64,000 nucleotides of DNA, from NCBI RefSeq assembly GCF_900343145.1, contig NZ_LT996886.1:434001-498000 (forward strand). The letters are read 5' to 3'. Source of the DNA: Tessaracoccus timonensis. GTDB lineage: Bacteria > Actinomycetota > Actinomycetes > Propionibacteriales > Propionibacteriaceae. Numbering within the stretch: the stretch's first letter is position 1; each line of letters begins with the position of its first letter. This document shows, one piece after another, positions 17,707-26,847 of the stretch. The notes under the pieces are model-generated. The model saw only the letters and a program-made list of their open reading frames with translations, ran no database searches and was not told the origin of the DNA. The position numbers and the translations under genes are program-made.

Positions 17707-19343
17707 CAACGGTACTCCCGTCCGAACTGCGTCTTGTAGGTCGTCGTGTCCCCGTGCAGAAAGTGGCGGTATTGCTCATCGAGTTGACGCACTGCCGCCA
17801 CATTCTCAGGACTTCCCTGGCCGCTGCTGAGAGTCGCAATATCTTGCTGATAGGTGGTCTGTTGGTGAGTGTACGTCGGCAAGTAGTCGCCCGGCCCATT
17901 CTGGCCCGAATGGGGCATGGTGATGTTCGTAACGTTCGATGTGGGATCGACCGAGCCGTTGACGCGCCTGCCGTCGAGATCGGCTCTCGGGATCGGATCG
18001 TACTGCGTCTGGAAATTAGTGACGGGCACGCTGCGGTCCATGTTGAGGGTCTCCGTGGGCGATCCAGCACTCACGATGCCTTTCACGTCATAGCCATCCA
18101 GATAATGCGACGAAGTGATCATCTGACCAGCGATGATGCCGCCCTGCGAGTGGCCAGTGAGCAGGAGTTCCGGCTTGCCCTCGGGCACCGGCAAGCCGCG
18201 CTGGCGGCGGTACTCGATGTCTTGCTGGATGGCTTGCTGGACCGCGTCGGCGGCACCCTGCGTCGCAGCAGTCGGTCCTTCCCCAATGTGGGCGAAGTTG
18301 GCGGACCAGTCCAGGCCCGACGGCGCGCCTCCCCAACCAGCCTTGGTAAACATCTTTTCCGCGGTGCCTGGAATCGATGCAATGTATCGAACCTGGCCAT
18401 CCGCGCCGACCACGGCCGTCACGGTCACCGAGTTGCGATCAGCGTCCCCCCGGTTATAGGCATCCATAGTGATGTCCATGAGGTCATTGATGCCGGCGAT
18501 TTCGCCCTTACCGGCCACTCGCGTATCACCTGTCCATGGCAGTCCGTCGTCGGCAATGTGCTGGTCTTCACCCGTAATCGCGTTAGCGATGATACCAATT
18601 CCGCGTGCCGCTACGGTGATGGCTTCGCCACCCACCTGCGAGATGTACGGGGGCTTTCCGTCCTCAACCCAATCCGTAAACCACTGGGGAGGATTGTCGA
18701 TGCCATCCTTCAGCCGGTCCCAAGCCGCGCCAGCAGCATCGATACGTGGCTGGACGTGCTCATCCCACTGATCGGATGCCCAGGAGAGCCCGTCTTCAAT
18801 GCGATCCCCCGTCCAGTCGATGGCGTCTTCCACGCCATCGCGAATCCCCGCACCCAGTTCGCGGAGATCACCCAGCCCGTCCTGCCACAACAGCTTGGCC
18901 GCCAACTTGCCATCGGTCGTATTCAGCCGGAACGTGAGCGACACTACTGACGCGGCGAGACCAGCACGCACGAACGGGCGCCGGGGATCGATATTGAACC
19001 CTGCGACGTCGGTGATCCACCCCCAGTCTCCGATCTCGAACTGCCACCGGTGGGCTTTGTCGACTGTGCGGCGTTGAGCATCCTGGATATCGCTCAACGA
19101 CGATGCTGCTGTCTCCAGTGCCTCGGCGATCGGATCCAGTTGTTTGATCTGTCTGTCGATCGCTTCGCATTGGCGTTCTCGTCGCTTATGTTCAGCCTCC
19201 GCGGCACGGCCCTGCCATTGACCTACGTCGAGGGAACGTAGCCCGTCGCTCACCTCACCGAGCGTTCTCGATGTGGAGCGGAGGTCGGCAGCTTGCGCCG
19301 ACAGCTCGCTGGGTTGCGCCCGGAGTCCGTCACCCCACTGCAT
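17706..19343 (-). CDS. WXG100-like N-terminal domain fused to an alpha/beta-hydrolase lipase; candidate T7SS effector
   Basis: A 545-residue protein. Residues 1-105 are helical and carry a WXG turn (WQG, 43-45) between two helices, the hallmark of WXG100/T7SS substrates. A variable middle with amphipathic Trp-rich helices (about 160-235) follows. The C-terminal half is a lipase-like alpha/beta hydrolase: nucleophile elbow GHSQGG (Ser399), with likely acid Asp449 (QYDPIPR) and likely base His478 (MPHSGQ). No Sec signal peptide is seen. Gene order is WXG-like small protein, this gene, unknown protein, lipoprotein, all overlapping. Secretion through a T7SS is inferred; no T7SS core gene lies in the window. 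Confidence 0.72.
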   Translation of the reverse strand: MQWGDGLRAQPSELSAQAADLRSTSRTLGEVSDGLRSLDVGQWQGRAAEAEHKRRERQCEAIDRQIKQLDPIAEALETAASSLSDIQDAQRRTVDKAHRWQFEIGDWGWITDVAGFNIDPRRPFVRAGLAASVVSLTFRLNTTDGKLAAKLLWQDGLGDLRELGAGIRDGVEDAIDWTGDRIEDGLSWASDQWDEHVQPRIDAAGAAWDRLKDGIDNPPQWFTDWVEDGKPPYISQVGGEAITVAARGIGIIANAITGEDQHIADDGLPWTGDTRVAGKGEIAGINDLMDITMDAYNRGDADRNSVTVTAVVGADGQVRYIASIPGTAEKMFTKAGWGGAPSGLDWSANFAHIGEGPTAATQGAADAVQQAIQQDIEYRRQRGLPVPEGKPELLLTGHSQGGIIAGQMITSSHYLDGYDVKGIVSAGSPTETLNMDRSVPVTNFQTQYDPIPRADLDGRRVNGSVDPTSNVTNITMPHSGQNGPGDYLPTYTHQQTTYQQDIATLSSGQGSPENVAAVRQLDEQYRHFLHGDTTTYKTQFGREYR

Positions 19344-19642
19344 CAGATGCCCTCAAAGAATGGCTCAACCTCTTGACACGCCCGCTGCTCACACTGCTCA
19401 TACGCGCTGGCGGTCTCCCCCATTGCTTGGGCGTGCGTCTCGAGCTGACTGACGATCTGTCGGGAAGAAGTCTGGAACTCCGAGTCGAGGGACGCGGCAC
19501 GTCCCGCGCTCATAGAACCGGGGAGAGCATCCGAGACACGGTGGATGCGCATCGTCTGAGATGCCGACGACGCGACGTTGGAAATCGTTTCAAGGCGTCC
19601 CCTGGCCTCACTCAGCACCGACCAATCCACTCGGAAATCCAT
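19343..19642 (-). CDS. Small helical WXG100/ESAT-6-like protein
   Basis: About 99 residues from ATG 19642 (MDFRVDWSVLSEARGRL); ATG 19651 and TTG 19672 are alternatives and no Shine-Dalgarno decides. The sequence is almost wholly helical, with a break near SMSAGRAASLDSEF and a long second helix ending YEQCEQRACQEVEPFF, the size and layout of ESX small proteins. A strict WXG motif is absent. It overlaps the WXG-lipase start (TGATG), which suggests a secretion partner for it. It follows cdd by about 56 bp on the same strand. Confidence 0.62.
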   Translation of the reverse strand: MDFRVDWSVLSEARGRLETISNVASSASQTMRIHRVSDALPGSMSAGRAASLDSEFQTSSRQIVSQLETHAQAMGETASAYEQCEQRACQEVEPFFEGI

Positions 19643-19698
19643 AGGGGGCATTACACGACGCCAGGAGGTCAAACCGATATGTCGAGCGGCAGGGTCTC

Positions 19699-20094
19699 CT
19701 AGCTACGCACTCGCTCGAGGTCGTTCGGGCCGAAGCCTTGCGGAAGCACCTGTTCCCATGGGAGGTCCCCCTCCGGGGTGCGCACGACGAGGCCCTCCCC
19801 CGCATGCTCGTGGAGCAGCTGACGACAACGGCCGCACGGCATGATGAGCTCGCCGAGCTTGTTGACGCACAGGAACGCGACGAGCTTGCCGCCGCCCGAC
19901 TTCCACAGCTCGGATATCAGACCACACTCGGCGCAGAGCGTCATGCCCAGGCTCGCATTTTCCACGTTGCATCCCGAAATCATGCGGCCATCGTCGACGA
20001 ATGCCGCCGCCCCCACCGGGTACTCGGAATAGGGCACGTACGAGAATTTCGTCATGCGCTTGGCCTCGGCGAGGAGGGCGTCCCAGTCGGTCAT
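19699..20094 (-). CDS. cdd: Cytidine deaminase
   Basis: Converts (deoxy)cytidine to (deoxy)uridine, zinc-dependent, in pyrimidine salvage. The active site is clear: CAE (Cys54, catalytic Glu56) and PCGRC (Cys87 and Cys90), in a 131-residue protein of normal tetrameric-type length. Its ATG overlaps the stop of the preceding nucleoside permease gene (TGATG), so import and deamination of nucleosides are coupled. Confidence 0.96.
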   Translation of the reverse strand: MTDWDALLAEAKRMTKFSYVPYSEYPVGAAAFVDDGRMISGCNVENASLGMTLCAECGLISELWKSGGGKLVAFLCVNKLGELIMPCGRCRQLLHEHAGEGLVVRTPEGDLPWEQVLPQGFGPNDLERVRS

Positions 20095-21389
20095 CAGTGG
20101 CTCTTCTCGTAGTGCTGGCCGTCAGCTGCAGGCGGCCGCACCCGGCCGATCAGTCCGGCGACAGCGACGATGGTGATGAGGTACGGCAGGGCGGAAAGGA
20201 AGTCGCCCGGCATGGGGGTGTTCAGCGGGCTCAGCGTCTGCGCGAGCTGCCTCGAGAAGCCGAAGAACAACGCCATGCAGGCCGCGAGCACCGGGTGCCA
20301 GCGCCCCATTATCACCGCTGCGAGCGCGATGAAGCCATTGCCTGCGGTGACGCCCGTCGTCTGGAACGCGCCCGAGCTACCGATCGTGAAGAACGCGCCA
20401 CCGAACCCTGCAAAGACGCCGCCAAGCACCACTGATTGGAACTTGGTGCGAATGACGTCGATGCCGACGGTGTCCGCAGCGTGTGGGTGTTCACCCACCG
20501 CGCGCACACGGAGTCCCCACTTCGTTTTGTAAAGCATGAACCACACGAACGCCACCGCGATCACCGCGATGTACGTGAGCGGACGCTGGACGAACAAGAT
20601 GGGGCCAAGGAACGGGATCTTGCTGATCACCGGAATCTCCACCGGCGTCATCACCGAGACGGAGTTCAGATTCGACGAGCCCTTCACCAGCTGCTCATAC
20701 ATGAAGCCGGTGAAACCTGTCGCAAGGAGGTTCACCACCACGCCGAGCACCACGTGATCGACCAGGTACTTCAGCGTGAACACCGCCAGCAGCAGCGCCG
20801 ACAGCACGCCGGCAAGCACTGCAGCGAACATGGCTGCCCAGAGATTCTGCGTGAGGCCAGCGACGACGCTCGCGGTGAACGCGGCCGTCAGCATCTGACC
20901 TTCGATGGCGACGTTCACCACGCCCGCTCGTTCGGACAGCACGCCGCACAACGCACCGAGCACGATGGGTGTGGCGTACTGCAGCGTGCCGTTGAGCTGG
21001 TTCGTGAGCGTGAACGGCAGCGGGGCATCCGCAGCCGACCAGACGATAAACCCGACGAACAACGCGATGCCAGCCAGCGTGCCAAGCAGCGTCGACCAGG
21101 GTTTGGGAACCTTCCGCACCAGGAAGAATGCGCCGACGAACAGCATCACCACGGCGCACAGCACCGTCACGGGCAGGGCCGGAACGGACAGCGTCGGCAA
21201 CTGCACTTCGTCGAGCACATCGGATAGAGCGATCTGCGAGACGCCGCGGGAAGTCACGCCGCCGATCAGCAGGAGCAACCCGACGATGGCGATCAGCGCA
21301 CCGGAGGACAACCGGTGGCGTCGCTTCTCCGCCGATTCGACGTTGGTGTTCGTGTCGACCGTCTGCGGGGTAACCGACGTGGTGGTCAT
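20094..21389 (-). CDS. Nucleoside ABC transporter permease (BMP-type system, YufQ-like)
   Basis: A 431-residue permease of the branched-chain amino acid/ribose superfamily (PF02653) with about ten hydrophobic segments. Typical motifs are VLCGVLSERAGVVNVAIEGQ and the C-terminal VGEHPHAADTVGID. It overlaps the partner permease gene by ATGA and cdd by 1 bp. With the ATPase and the BmpA-like lipoprotein it forms a nucleoside importer; nucleosides as substrate are inferred from the BMP family and the cdd/add neighbours. Confidence 0.92.
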   Translation of the reverse strand: MTTTSVTPQTVDTNTNVESAEKRRHRLSSGALIAIVGLLLLIGGVTSRGVSQIALSDVLDEVQLPTLSVPALPVTVLCAVVMLFVGAFFLVRKVPKPWSTLLGTLAGIALFVGFIVWSAADAPLPFTLTNQLNGTLQYATPIVLGALCGVLSERAGVVNVAIEGQMLTAAFTASVVAGLTQNLWAAMFAAVLAGVLSALLLAVFTLKYLVDHVVLGVVVNLLATGFTGFMYEQLVKGSSNLNSVSVMTPVEIPVISKIPFLGPILFVQRPLTYIAVIAVAFVWFMLYKTKWGLRVRAVGEHPHAADTVGIDVIRTKFQSVVLGGVFAGFGGAFFTIGSSGAFQTTGVTAGNGFIALAAVIMGRWHPVLAACMALFFGFSRQLAQTLSPLNTPMPGDFLSALPYLITIVAVAGLIGRVRPPAADGQHYEKSH

Positions 21390-22597
21390 GCCGTCACCGC
21401 CTTTTCCTCCACAACTTTCACTTTTCGCTCACGCAGGAACGGCAACAGCCATTTCACGAACGCGGGGGCCGCTACGAACAGCACGATGAGCGCCTGAATG
21501 AGATCCACCAAATCCGACGGCGTGTTGGCGTGGATCTGCATGTGCACACTGCCTTCCTTGAGTGCGCCGAACAGCAGCCCGGCGAACAGCACACCCAGCG
21601 GGCGCGAGCGTCCGAGGAGCGCGACGGTGATGGCGTCGAAGCCGATGGCTCCGACGATGCCCGCCGACAGCTGGGTGGGATAGCTGGTGAGCATCTCGGG
21701 GGCGGTGACCGCGTTCACACCCGCCATGCCGGCGAGCGCGCCGGCGAGCGCCATCGTGACGATGGTCACCTGCGACACGTTCATACCGGCCGTCGCGGCG
21801 GCGTGGGGGTTGAGGCCGACGGCCTGAATGCGCAGCCCAAGCGTGGTGCGCTCAAGCAGCCACCAGATGAGCCCAACGCATACCAAGGCCAGGAAGAAGC
21901 CCAGGTGGAGGCGTGTGCCGTCGATACGGGGAAGGGTGGCCGACCAGGGCAGCTGCGGGCCGATCGGGTCGTTGCGGCCCGGATCCATGAAGGCGCGCTG
22001 CTGCATGAGGTACTGCATCATGAACACGGCGACGTAGTTGAGCATGATCGTGACGATCACCTCGTGGCTACCTGTTTTGGCCTTTAGGAAGCCGACGATG
22101 CCGCCCCACAGCATGCCGCAGGAGACGCCGACGAGGATGACGAGCGGCAGGTGCACAATCATCGGGAGCCCCTTCACCGTGAAACCGATGAACGCTCCCC
22201 ACACAGCACCCATGATGGCTTGGCCCTGGCCACCGATGTTGAACAGCCCGGCGCGAAACGCCAACGCGACGCCCAGACCGGCGAAGATCAGCGGCGTGGC
22301 TTGCGCCGTCGTTTTCGTGAAGGCCACCCACGACCCGAACGCGCCTTGCACCAGCGCCGAGTACGTCGTCGCCATCTTCTCCCACGACGCACCGAGCGCG
22401 TCACCGGGCCGAGCGAAGAAATACGACCACTTGGAGGCGACCTCCGGGTCGAGCACGATCATCACGATGGAACCGACGACGAACGCCAACACCAGCGCCC
22501 AGAACGTGACCGCGGCGGAGTTGAGCCACGCGGCCCATGGCGCCTTCGGCTTGGGATCCTTCGCTTCGCGCGGCTCGCGAGTTTCGTTGTCACTCAC
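21386..22597 (-). CDS. Nucleoside ABC transporter permease (BMP-type system, YufP-like)
   Basis: A 403-residue permease (PF02653) with a charged cytoplasmic N-terminus and about nine to ten membrane segments; motifs include FRAGLFNIGGQGQ and AVGLNPHAAATAGM, matching the partner permease. The start was set at GTG 22597 (MSDNETREPREAKD) because GGTGGAAG lies just upstream and the overlap with the ATPase gene is then only 8 bp; the frame is open to 22666. Confidence 0.92.
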   Translation of the reverse strand: MSDNETREPREAKDPKPKAPWAAWLNSAAVTFWALVLAFVVGSIVMIVLDPEVASKWSYFFARPGDALGASWEKMATTYSALVQGAFGSWVAFTKTTAQATPLIFAGLGVALAFRAGLFNIGGQGQAIMGAVWGAFIGFTVKGLPMIVHLPLVILVGVSCGMLWGGIVGFLKAKTGSHEVIVTIMLNYVAVFMMQYLMQQRAFMDPGRNDPIGPQLPWSATLPRIDGTRLHLGFFLALVCVGLIWWLLERTTLGLRIQAVGLNPHAAATAGMNVSQVTIVTMALAGALAGMAGVNAVTAPEMLTSYPTQLSAGIVGAIGFDAITVALLGRSRPLGVLFAGLLFGALKEGSVHMQIHANTPSDLVDLIQALIVLFVAAPAFVKWLLPFLRERKVKVVEEKAVTA

Positions 22598-24170
22598 CGG
22601 CTTCCACCCCTCTCGCGGCAGTGGCGTCGTCGCCTTGTCCGGCGATGGCATCTTCATAACTGACACCGGCCATCATCAAGCCGAGCACCTCTCTGGATGT
22701 GTTGGAAGGCACCACGCCGACGATCTTTCCGCGGTACATCACCGCGATTCGGTCGGCGAGCGATTCCACTTCTTCTAGCTCGGTGGAGACGATCAGCACC
22801 GCAGTGCCCTTGTCGCGTTCCTCGACGATGCGCTTGTGCAGGAACTCGATGGCGCCGACGTCGACGCCTCGGGTGGGCTGGCTTGCCAGCAGCAGGCTGA
22901 GGTCGCGCGACAGCTCGCGGGCAAGCACCACCTTCTGCTGGTTGCCACCCGACAGCGAGTTCACCGGCGACGACGTCGACGTCGTGCGGATATCGAACTC
23001 TTCAACACGTTGGGTGGCGTTGTCAGCGATCTTCCCCAGCTCGAGATTGCCGTGCTTGGAGAACGCGCTCAGATTATTGATGACGAGGTTCTGTGCGACG
23101 GAGAATTCCCCGACGAAACCGTCGCGGCGTCGGTCTTCCGGCACGAAGCCCAGGCCCGCGTCGATGGTTTGCCGGGGCTTCGCGTGCGTAACGTTGACCC
23201 CGTCGAGGGTGACGGTTCCCGTCGCGATGGGCAGGGTGCCGAGCAGGCCAGCCGCGAGTTCAGACTGGCCGTTGCCCTGTACGCCGGCGAGACAGACGAT
23301 CTCCCCGCCGCGCACGGTGAGGGACAAATCGTCGACGGCGACGGCGCCCGACGGTGCCGCGATCGAGACGTGTTCGAGGACGAGGCGGTCTTCCCCCGGC
23401 TGGGCCGGTTCCTTCTCCACTTGGAGCGTGACGGGGCGGCCGACCATCATCGACGCCAACTCCACCTCGGAGGCGCTGGGGTCGGGCGAGCCGACCACCT
23501 TGCCGCGGCGAATGACGGTGATGTCGTCGGCGACCTCTCGCACTTCGCGCAGCTTGTGAGTGATGAACACGATGGCGCGCCCTTCGTCGCGCAACGCCCG
23601 CATCACGTCCATGAGCTCGTCGATTTCCTGCGGTGTCAGCACCGCAGTGGGCTCGTCGAAGATGAGGTACTGGGCTCCCCCTGCGAGCGCCTTGAGGATT
23701 TCGACGCGCTGCTGGATGCCGACGGGAAGGTCTTCCACCAGGGCGTCCGGGTCGACATGCAGCCGGTATCGTTCGGAGAGCTCCTTCACCTGCTGGCGGG
23801 CCCGTTTGAGGTCCAGCATGCCGGCCGATCCGGTTTCGCGCCCGAGCACCATGTTCTCTGCGACGGTGAACACCGGGATGAGCATGAAGTGCTGGTGCAC
23901 CATCCCGATACCGGCGTCCATCGCTTCTTTGGGGCCGTGCACGCGTAGGGGTTCGTCGCCAATGCGGACTTCGCCGCCGTCAGCTTCAAGGAGGCCGAAG
24001 AGCACATTCATCAGCGTCGATTTACCGGCGCCGTTCTCCCCCAACAGACAGTGGATTCGTCCAGGAACGATGTCGAGTGTGATGGAGTCGTTCGCGACGA
24101 AATTGCCGAATCGTTTCGTGATGCCGTCGAGGTGCAGCACCTGGGCGGTGTCGGTGGCGGCAGTGCTCAA
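22590..24170 (-). CDS. Nucleoside ABC transporter ATP-binding protein with two nucleotide-binding domains
   Basis: A 526-residue duplicated ATPase (YufO/RbsA-like). The first domain has an intact Walker A (GENGAGKST) and Walker B (LIFDEPTA), but a degenerate signature (LPVGIQQR). The second has a degenerate Walker A (GVQGNGQSE) and a good signature (LSGGNQQK), the usual asymmetry in this family. The start is TTG 24170 because AGGAGGAA sits at 24173-24180; the frame runs to 24221 without family similarity. It overlaps the next permease by 8 bp. Confidence 0.93.
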   Translation of the reverse strand: MSTAATDTAQVLHLDGITKRFGNFVANDSITLDIVPGRIHCLLGENGAGKSTLMNVLFGLLEADGGEVRIGDEPLRVHGPKEAMDAGIGMVHQHFMLIPVFTVAENMVLGRETGSAGMLDLKRARQQVKELSERYRLHVDPDALVEDLPVGIQQRVEILKALAGGAQYLIFDEPTAVLTPQEIDELMDVMRALRDEGRAIVFITHKLREVREVADDITVIRRGKVVGSPDPSASEVELASMMVGRPVTLQVEKEPAQPGEDRLVLEHVSIAAPSGAVAVDDLSLTVRGGEIVCLAGVQGNGQSELAAGLLGTLPIATGTVTLDGVNVTHAKPRQTIDAGLGFVPEDRRRDGFVGEFSVAQNLVINNLSAFSKHGNLELGKIADNATQRVEEFDIRTTSTSSPVNSLSGGNQQKVVLARELSRDLSLLLASQPTRGVDVGAIEFLHKRIVEERDKGTAVLIVSTELEEVESLADRIAVMYRGKIVGVVPSNTSREVLGLMMAGVSYEDAIAGQGDDATAARGVEAGE

Positions 24171-24249
24171 GGTTCCTCCTGGCCGTCGTTGGCGCCGTCG
24201 ATGATCGTAGCGGATGGCCACGCATGGCGCCTAGGCGCCTACATGACTG

Positions 24250-24280
24250 GGAAGGGCACCCAAAGCAGGTGCCCCTCCCG
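24250..24280 (-). terminator. Hairpin after the BMP lipoprotein gene
   Basis: Inverted repeat 24250-24261 against 24269-24280 (12-bp arms, one mismatch, 7-nt loop), 16 bp past the stop of the BMP gene and before the ATPase start. No U-tract follows. It may attenuate transcription so that more binding protein than importer is made. Confidence 0.6.
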
Positions 24281-24296
24281 AATCATTACTGCAGTG

Positions 24297-25430
24297 TCAC
24301 TGGTTGTTGAGCGGAGATGCAACCTTGATCTCGCCCGCGACGATCTTATCCTGGATCGCCTTCAGCTCGTCGGCGAGGCCCTCGGGCATCTTCGACTCGA
24401 AGTCATGGAATGGTGCGAGCTTCGCGCCCTCGTTTTCGAGCGTGCCGACGTACTCGTCGGACTTGAACTCACCCTTCATCGACTGCTGGATCACGTCGAA
24501 GACGGCAACGTCCATCGCCTTCTCCACCGAGGTGACGATGACGTCCTTGTACTCGGGTGCGGAGATGTAACCGTCGGTGTCAACCCAGATCACATTGACC
24601 TTGCCCTTGGTTTCCTGGGCGGCCTGCAGTGCGCCCTGGCCTGCGGGGCCAGCAACCGGCATGATGATGTCGGCGCCCTGCGAAATGAGGGTGTTCGCGG
24701 TGTTCTTGCCGGCGGGGATGTCGCCGAAGGGATCGTTGCCGCCGATGAACGTGCCGTCCTGCTTGTCATCCTGCCAGCCGAGCACCTGAACGTTGGTGCC
24801 CTTCTGCTCGTTGTGGTACTTCACACCCTGAGCGAAGCCGGTCATGAAGATGGTGACCGTGGGGTACGGCGCGCCGCCGAAGGTGCCGACCTTGCCGGAC
24901 TTGGTCATCGCTGCTGCGGCATATCCGGCGAGGAAGCCAGGCTGAGCCGCGTCGAAGAGAAGCCCCTTGGCGTTCTCGACTCCCTCGAAGGAGCCGTTGT
25001 CGACGATGGCGAAGTCGATGTCGGGGTTCTGCTTGGCCGCGGCTTCCGTCGCGTTCGCGAGCGCGAACCCGACGGTGATGATCATGTTGCAGCCAGCGCT
25101 GATCTGCGACTGGATGTTGCCGGCGTACTCGCTCTCAGCGTTCGATTCGATCTGCCCGGTCTCGATGCCGAGCTCGTCCTTGGCCCTCATGAGCCCGTTG
25201 TAGGAGGTTTCGTTGAACGACTTGTCTTCGAATCCTCCGAAGTCAGAGACCATGCAGGCCTTGAACTTCTTGGAATCGCCCTTGCCACCGGAGCCCTCCG
25301 AAGAGCTTGCGTCGGACGAGGCGGCGGGAGAGTTGCTGGCGTTCGTGGTTTCTGCCGGTGGCTCGGCACATGCGCTGAGTGCGAGGAGCGATGCTGCTGC
25401 GAATGCACCCAACTGAGTGATCTTCTTCAC
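24297..25430 (-). CDS. BMP-family nucleoside-binding lipoprotein
   Basis: A 377-residue periplasmic-binding-like lipoprotein (PnrA/BmpA family) that captures nucleosides for the downstream ABC importer. The start at GTG 25430 has a strong GGAGGAAA upstream and gives a signal peptide with lipobox LSAC (Cys21); the frame is open to 25496. A Ser/Asn-rich linker follows the cysteine, then the BMP domain (VSDFGGFEDKSFNETSYNG and a conserved TVGFALANATEAAA segment). Confidence 0.94.
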   Translation of the reverse strand: MKKITQLGAFAAASLLALSACAEPPAETTNASNSPAASSDASSSEGSGGKGDSKKFKACMVSDFGGFEDKSFNETSYNGLMRAKDELGIETGQIESNAESEYAGNIQSQISAGCNMIITVGFALANATEAAAKQNPDIDFAIVDNGSFEGVENAKGLLFDAAQPGFLAGYAAAAMTKSGKVGTFGGAPYPTVTIFMTGFAQGVKYHNEQKGTNVQVLGWQDDKQDGTFIGGNDPFGDIPAGKNTANTLISQGADIIMPVAGPAGQGALQAAQETKGKVNVIWVDTDGYISAPEYKDVIVTSVEKAMDVAVFDVIQQSMKGEFKSDEYVGTLENEGAKLAPFHDFESKMPEGLADELKAIQDKIVAGEIKVASPLNNQ

Positions 25431-25511
25431 TGGTTTCCTCCTGAGGGGCGTGTCAAAGGGCGCCCTGATCGTAATACTTTGCGCGCCCGCGCGCATCGAT
25501 CGACATCGAAT

Positions 25512-25529
25512 CGTTACCTAAGCGTAACG
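25512..25529. promoter_or_regulatory. Inverted repeat upstream of the BMP gene, possible operator
   Basis: CGTTAC-N6-GTAACG, perfect 6-bp arms, 82 bp upstream of the BMP lipoprotein start. It has the shape of a repressor site; the regulator is unknown. Confidence 0.3.
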
Positions 25530-25570
25530 TCGACGGTGCCTCGCAGCGGCGATCATCGAGCCACCCGACC

Positions 25571-25634
25571 CGGTTTCGATACGCCCGCTTCGCGGGCTAC
25601 TCAACCACCGGCGCTCGGCGCTACTCAACCACCG
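25571..25634. repeat. Palindromic element B, copy 1 (tandem partial)
   Basis: Core GTTTCGATAC then stem GCCCGC-TTC-GCGGGC (25583-25597) and CTACTCAACCACCG, with this last 14-mer repeated at 25621-25634. It is a REP-like element shared with positions 43772, 43880, 43945 and 54235. It lies between the BMP promoter region and the phosphotransferase stop. Confidence 0.8.
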
Positions 25635-25638
25635 AGCG

Positions 25639-26847
25639 TCACACCACCTGGCGGACCAGGTCGGAGGCGGAGCGCACCATCTGGCGAGTCTGCTCTTCCC
25701 AGTTTGGTTCCTGGCTGCGGTATGGGCCCGTCGCGAGCGACAGAATCACCGCCGCTGCGCGGAGGCGCAGCTCAACCGGATCGACGCGCTTGTCAAACAC
25801 ACCCACCCAGCGCGTCAGAATGTCCTGCAGCTTGGCGGTTTGCTGCGCATTCATGCGCTGGATCGTCATGAGGTGCCCGACGAGACACGCGAGGTCGTCG
25901 GCTCTCCGCCCGGGCCCGACGGTGTCGACGTCGAGCATGCCGACGACGCGGCCGCCATCGACGCGCACCTGGCCTTCGTGGAAGTCGCCATGCGTGGGCT
26001 CGTCGCCCGGAGGATACTGTTCAAGCCCCCGCTCGATGTGGCGCACCGTCCACAGCACCTCGTCGATGAGTGCGGGCAGCGGCGCGACGACGAGGCGCCC
26101 GTAGTGCTCCACCGCGTCCGACCACGGCGGGCGACGCTGCAGTTGCGAAACTGCGGGCGGCATGGCGTCGAGCATGGCGATGAGGTCTTCAGCCTGGCAC
26201 GGATCTCCCGGCTCGAAGAGCGCCCGCGCCAGCGACATGCCCGGCAACTCGCGCGTCACCAGGAGGTAGTCCGGCGTAGTCATTGCCACTTCCGGCGCGG
26301 GTATGCCCGCGTCGAGGAGCAGCGTGTGCTTGTGGTGCACATCGGGGAAGAGTCGTTCCCGCAGCACCTTCACATAGAACACCTGCGACTCCGCCACCAC
26401 TTTGACGACAGCCCGACGCCGCGGCCGGTAACCAATCATGGACAGCGAAAGCTGCTCGCCTGTGATGGGACGGCTGAACACGTTCCCCTGGTTCAGCACC
26501 TCAGCCATGCGATCGGGGAACGCCGCCCGAGCGAGGCCCGGCAGATCGGGGTCGTTGGGGTACAGCCACACCGCGACGCGGCGGTTGCCGTCGTTGAAAA
26601 TCTGCGCGTTAGCATCCGACGGGGTGGTCTGCCCACCCGAACGCGCCGACACACCGAGCAGCTCATCTCGTTCACCGTGCGGCCAGCGGACCTTCGCCAT
26701 GTAGGTAGCGGTGGTGTACTGCTCCGGGGCTTGATCGACGTGGTCCAGGCTCCAGCTCACTAGTTCACCGCCCGCATGCCGCACAGCCGCTTTGAGCAGA
26801 TCGCCCACACCCGGACCCGTCAACAGCTCCGAACCGTCGTCAAGCAT
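25639..26847 (-). CDS. Phosphotransferase of the APH/protein kinase-like fold
   Basis: A 402-residue protein. The catalytic loop is HGDFHEGQ (286-293, base Asp288); Gln293 replaces the more usual Asn of HGDxxxxN. The metal-binding segment is probably MLDVDTVGPG (Asp306/Asp308). The start was set at ATG 26847 (MLDDGSELL), with AGGGAAG upstream, overlapping the end of the CNNM gene by 8 bp. Substrate unknown; relatives phosphorylate aminoglycosides, sugars or other small molecules. It is third in a purU-CNNM-kinase run. Confidence 0.82.
   Translation of the reverse strand: MLDDGSELLTGPGVGDLLKAAVRHAGGELVSWSLDHVDQAPEQYTTATYMAKVRWPHGERDELLGVSARSGGQTTPSDANAQIFNDGNRRVAVWLYPNDPDLPGLARAAFPDRMAEVLNQGNVFSRPITGEQLSLSMIGYRPRRRAVVKVVAESQVFYVKVLRERLFPDVHHKHTLLLDAGIPAPEVAMTTPDYLLVTRELPGMSLARALFEPGDPCQAEDLIAMLDAMPPAVSQLQRRPPWSDAVEHYGRLVVAPLPALIDEVLWTVRHIERGLEQYPPGDEPTHGDFHEGQVRVDGGRVVGMLDVDTVGPGRRADDLACLVGHLMTIQRMNAQQTAKLQDILTRWVGVFDKRVDPVELRLRAAAVILSLATGPYRSQEPNWEEQTRQMVRSASDLVRQVV

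Noticed and set aside
24051-25871. 606-codon plus-strand frame across the BMP gene and the repeat region
   Set aside because: Runs antisense to the ATPase start and the BMP gene and through a REP-like repeat; not a credible protein.
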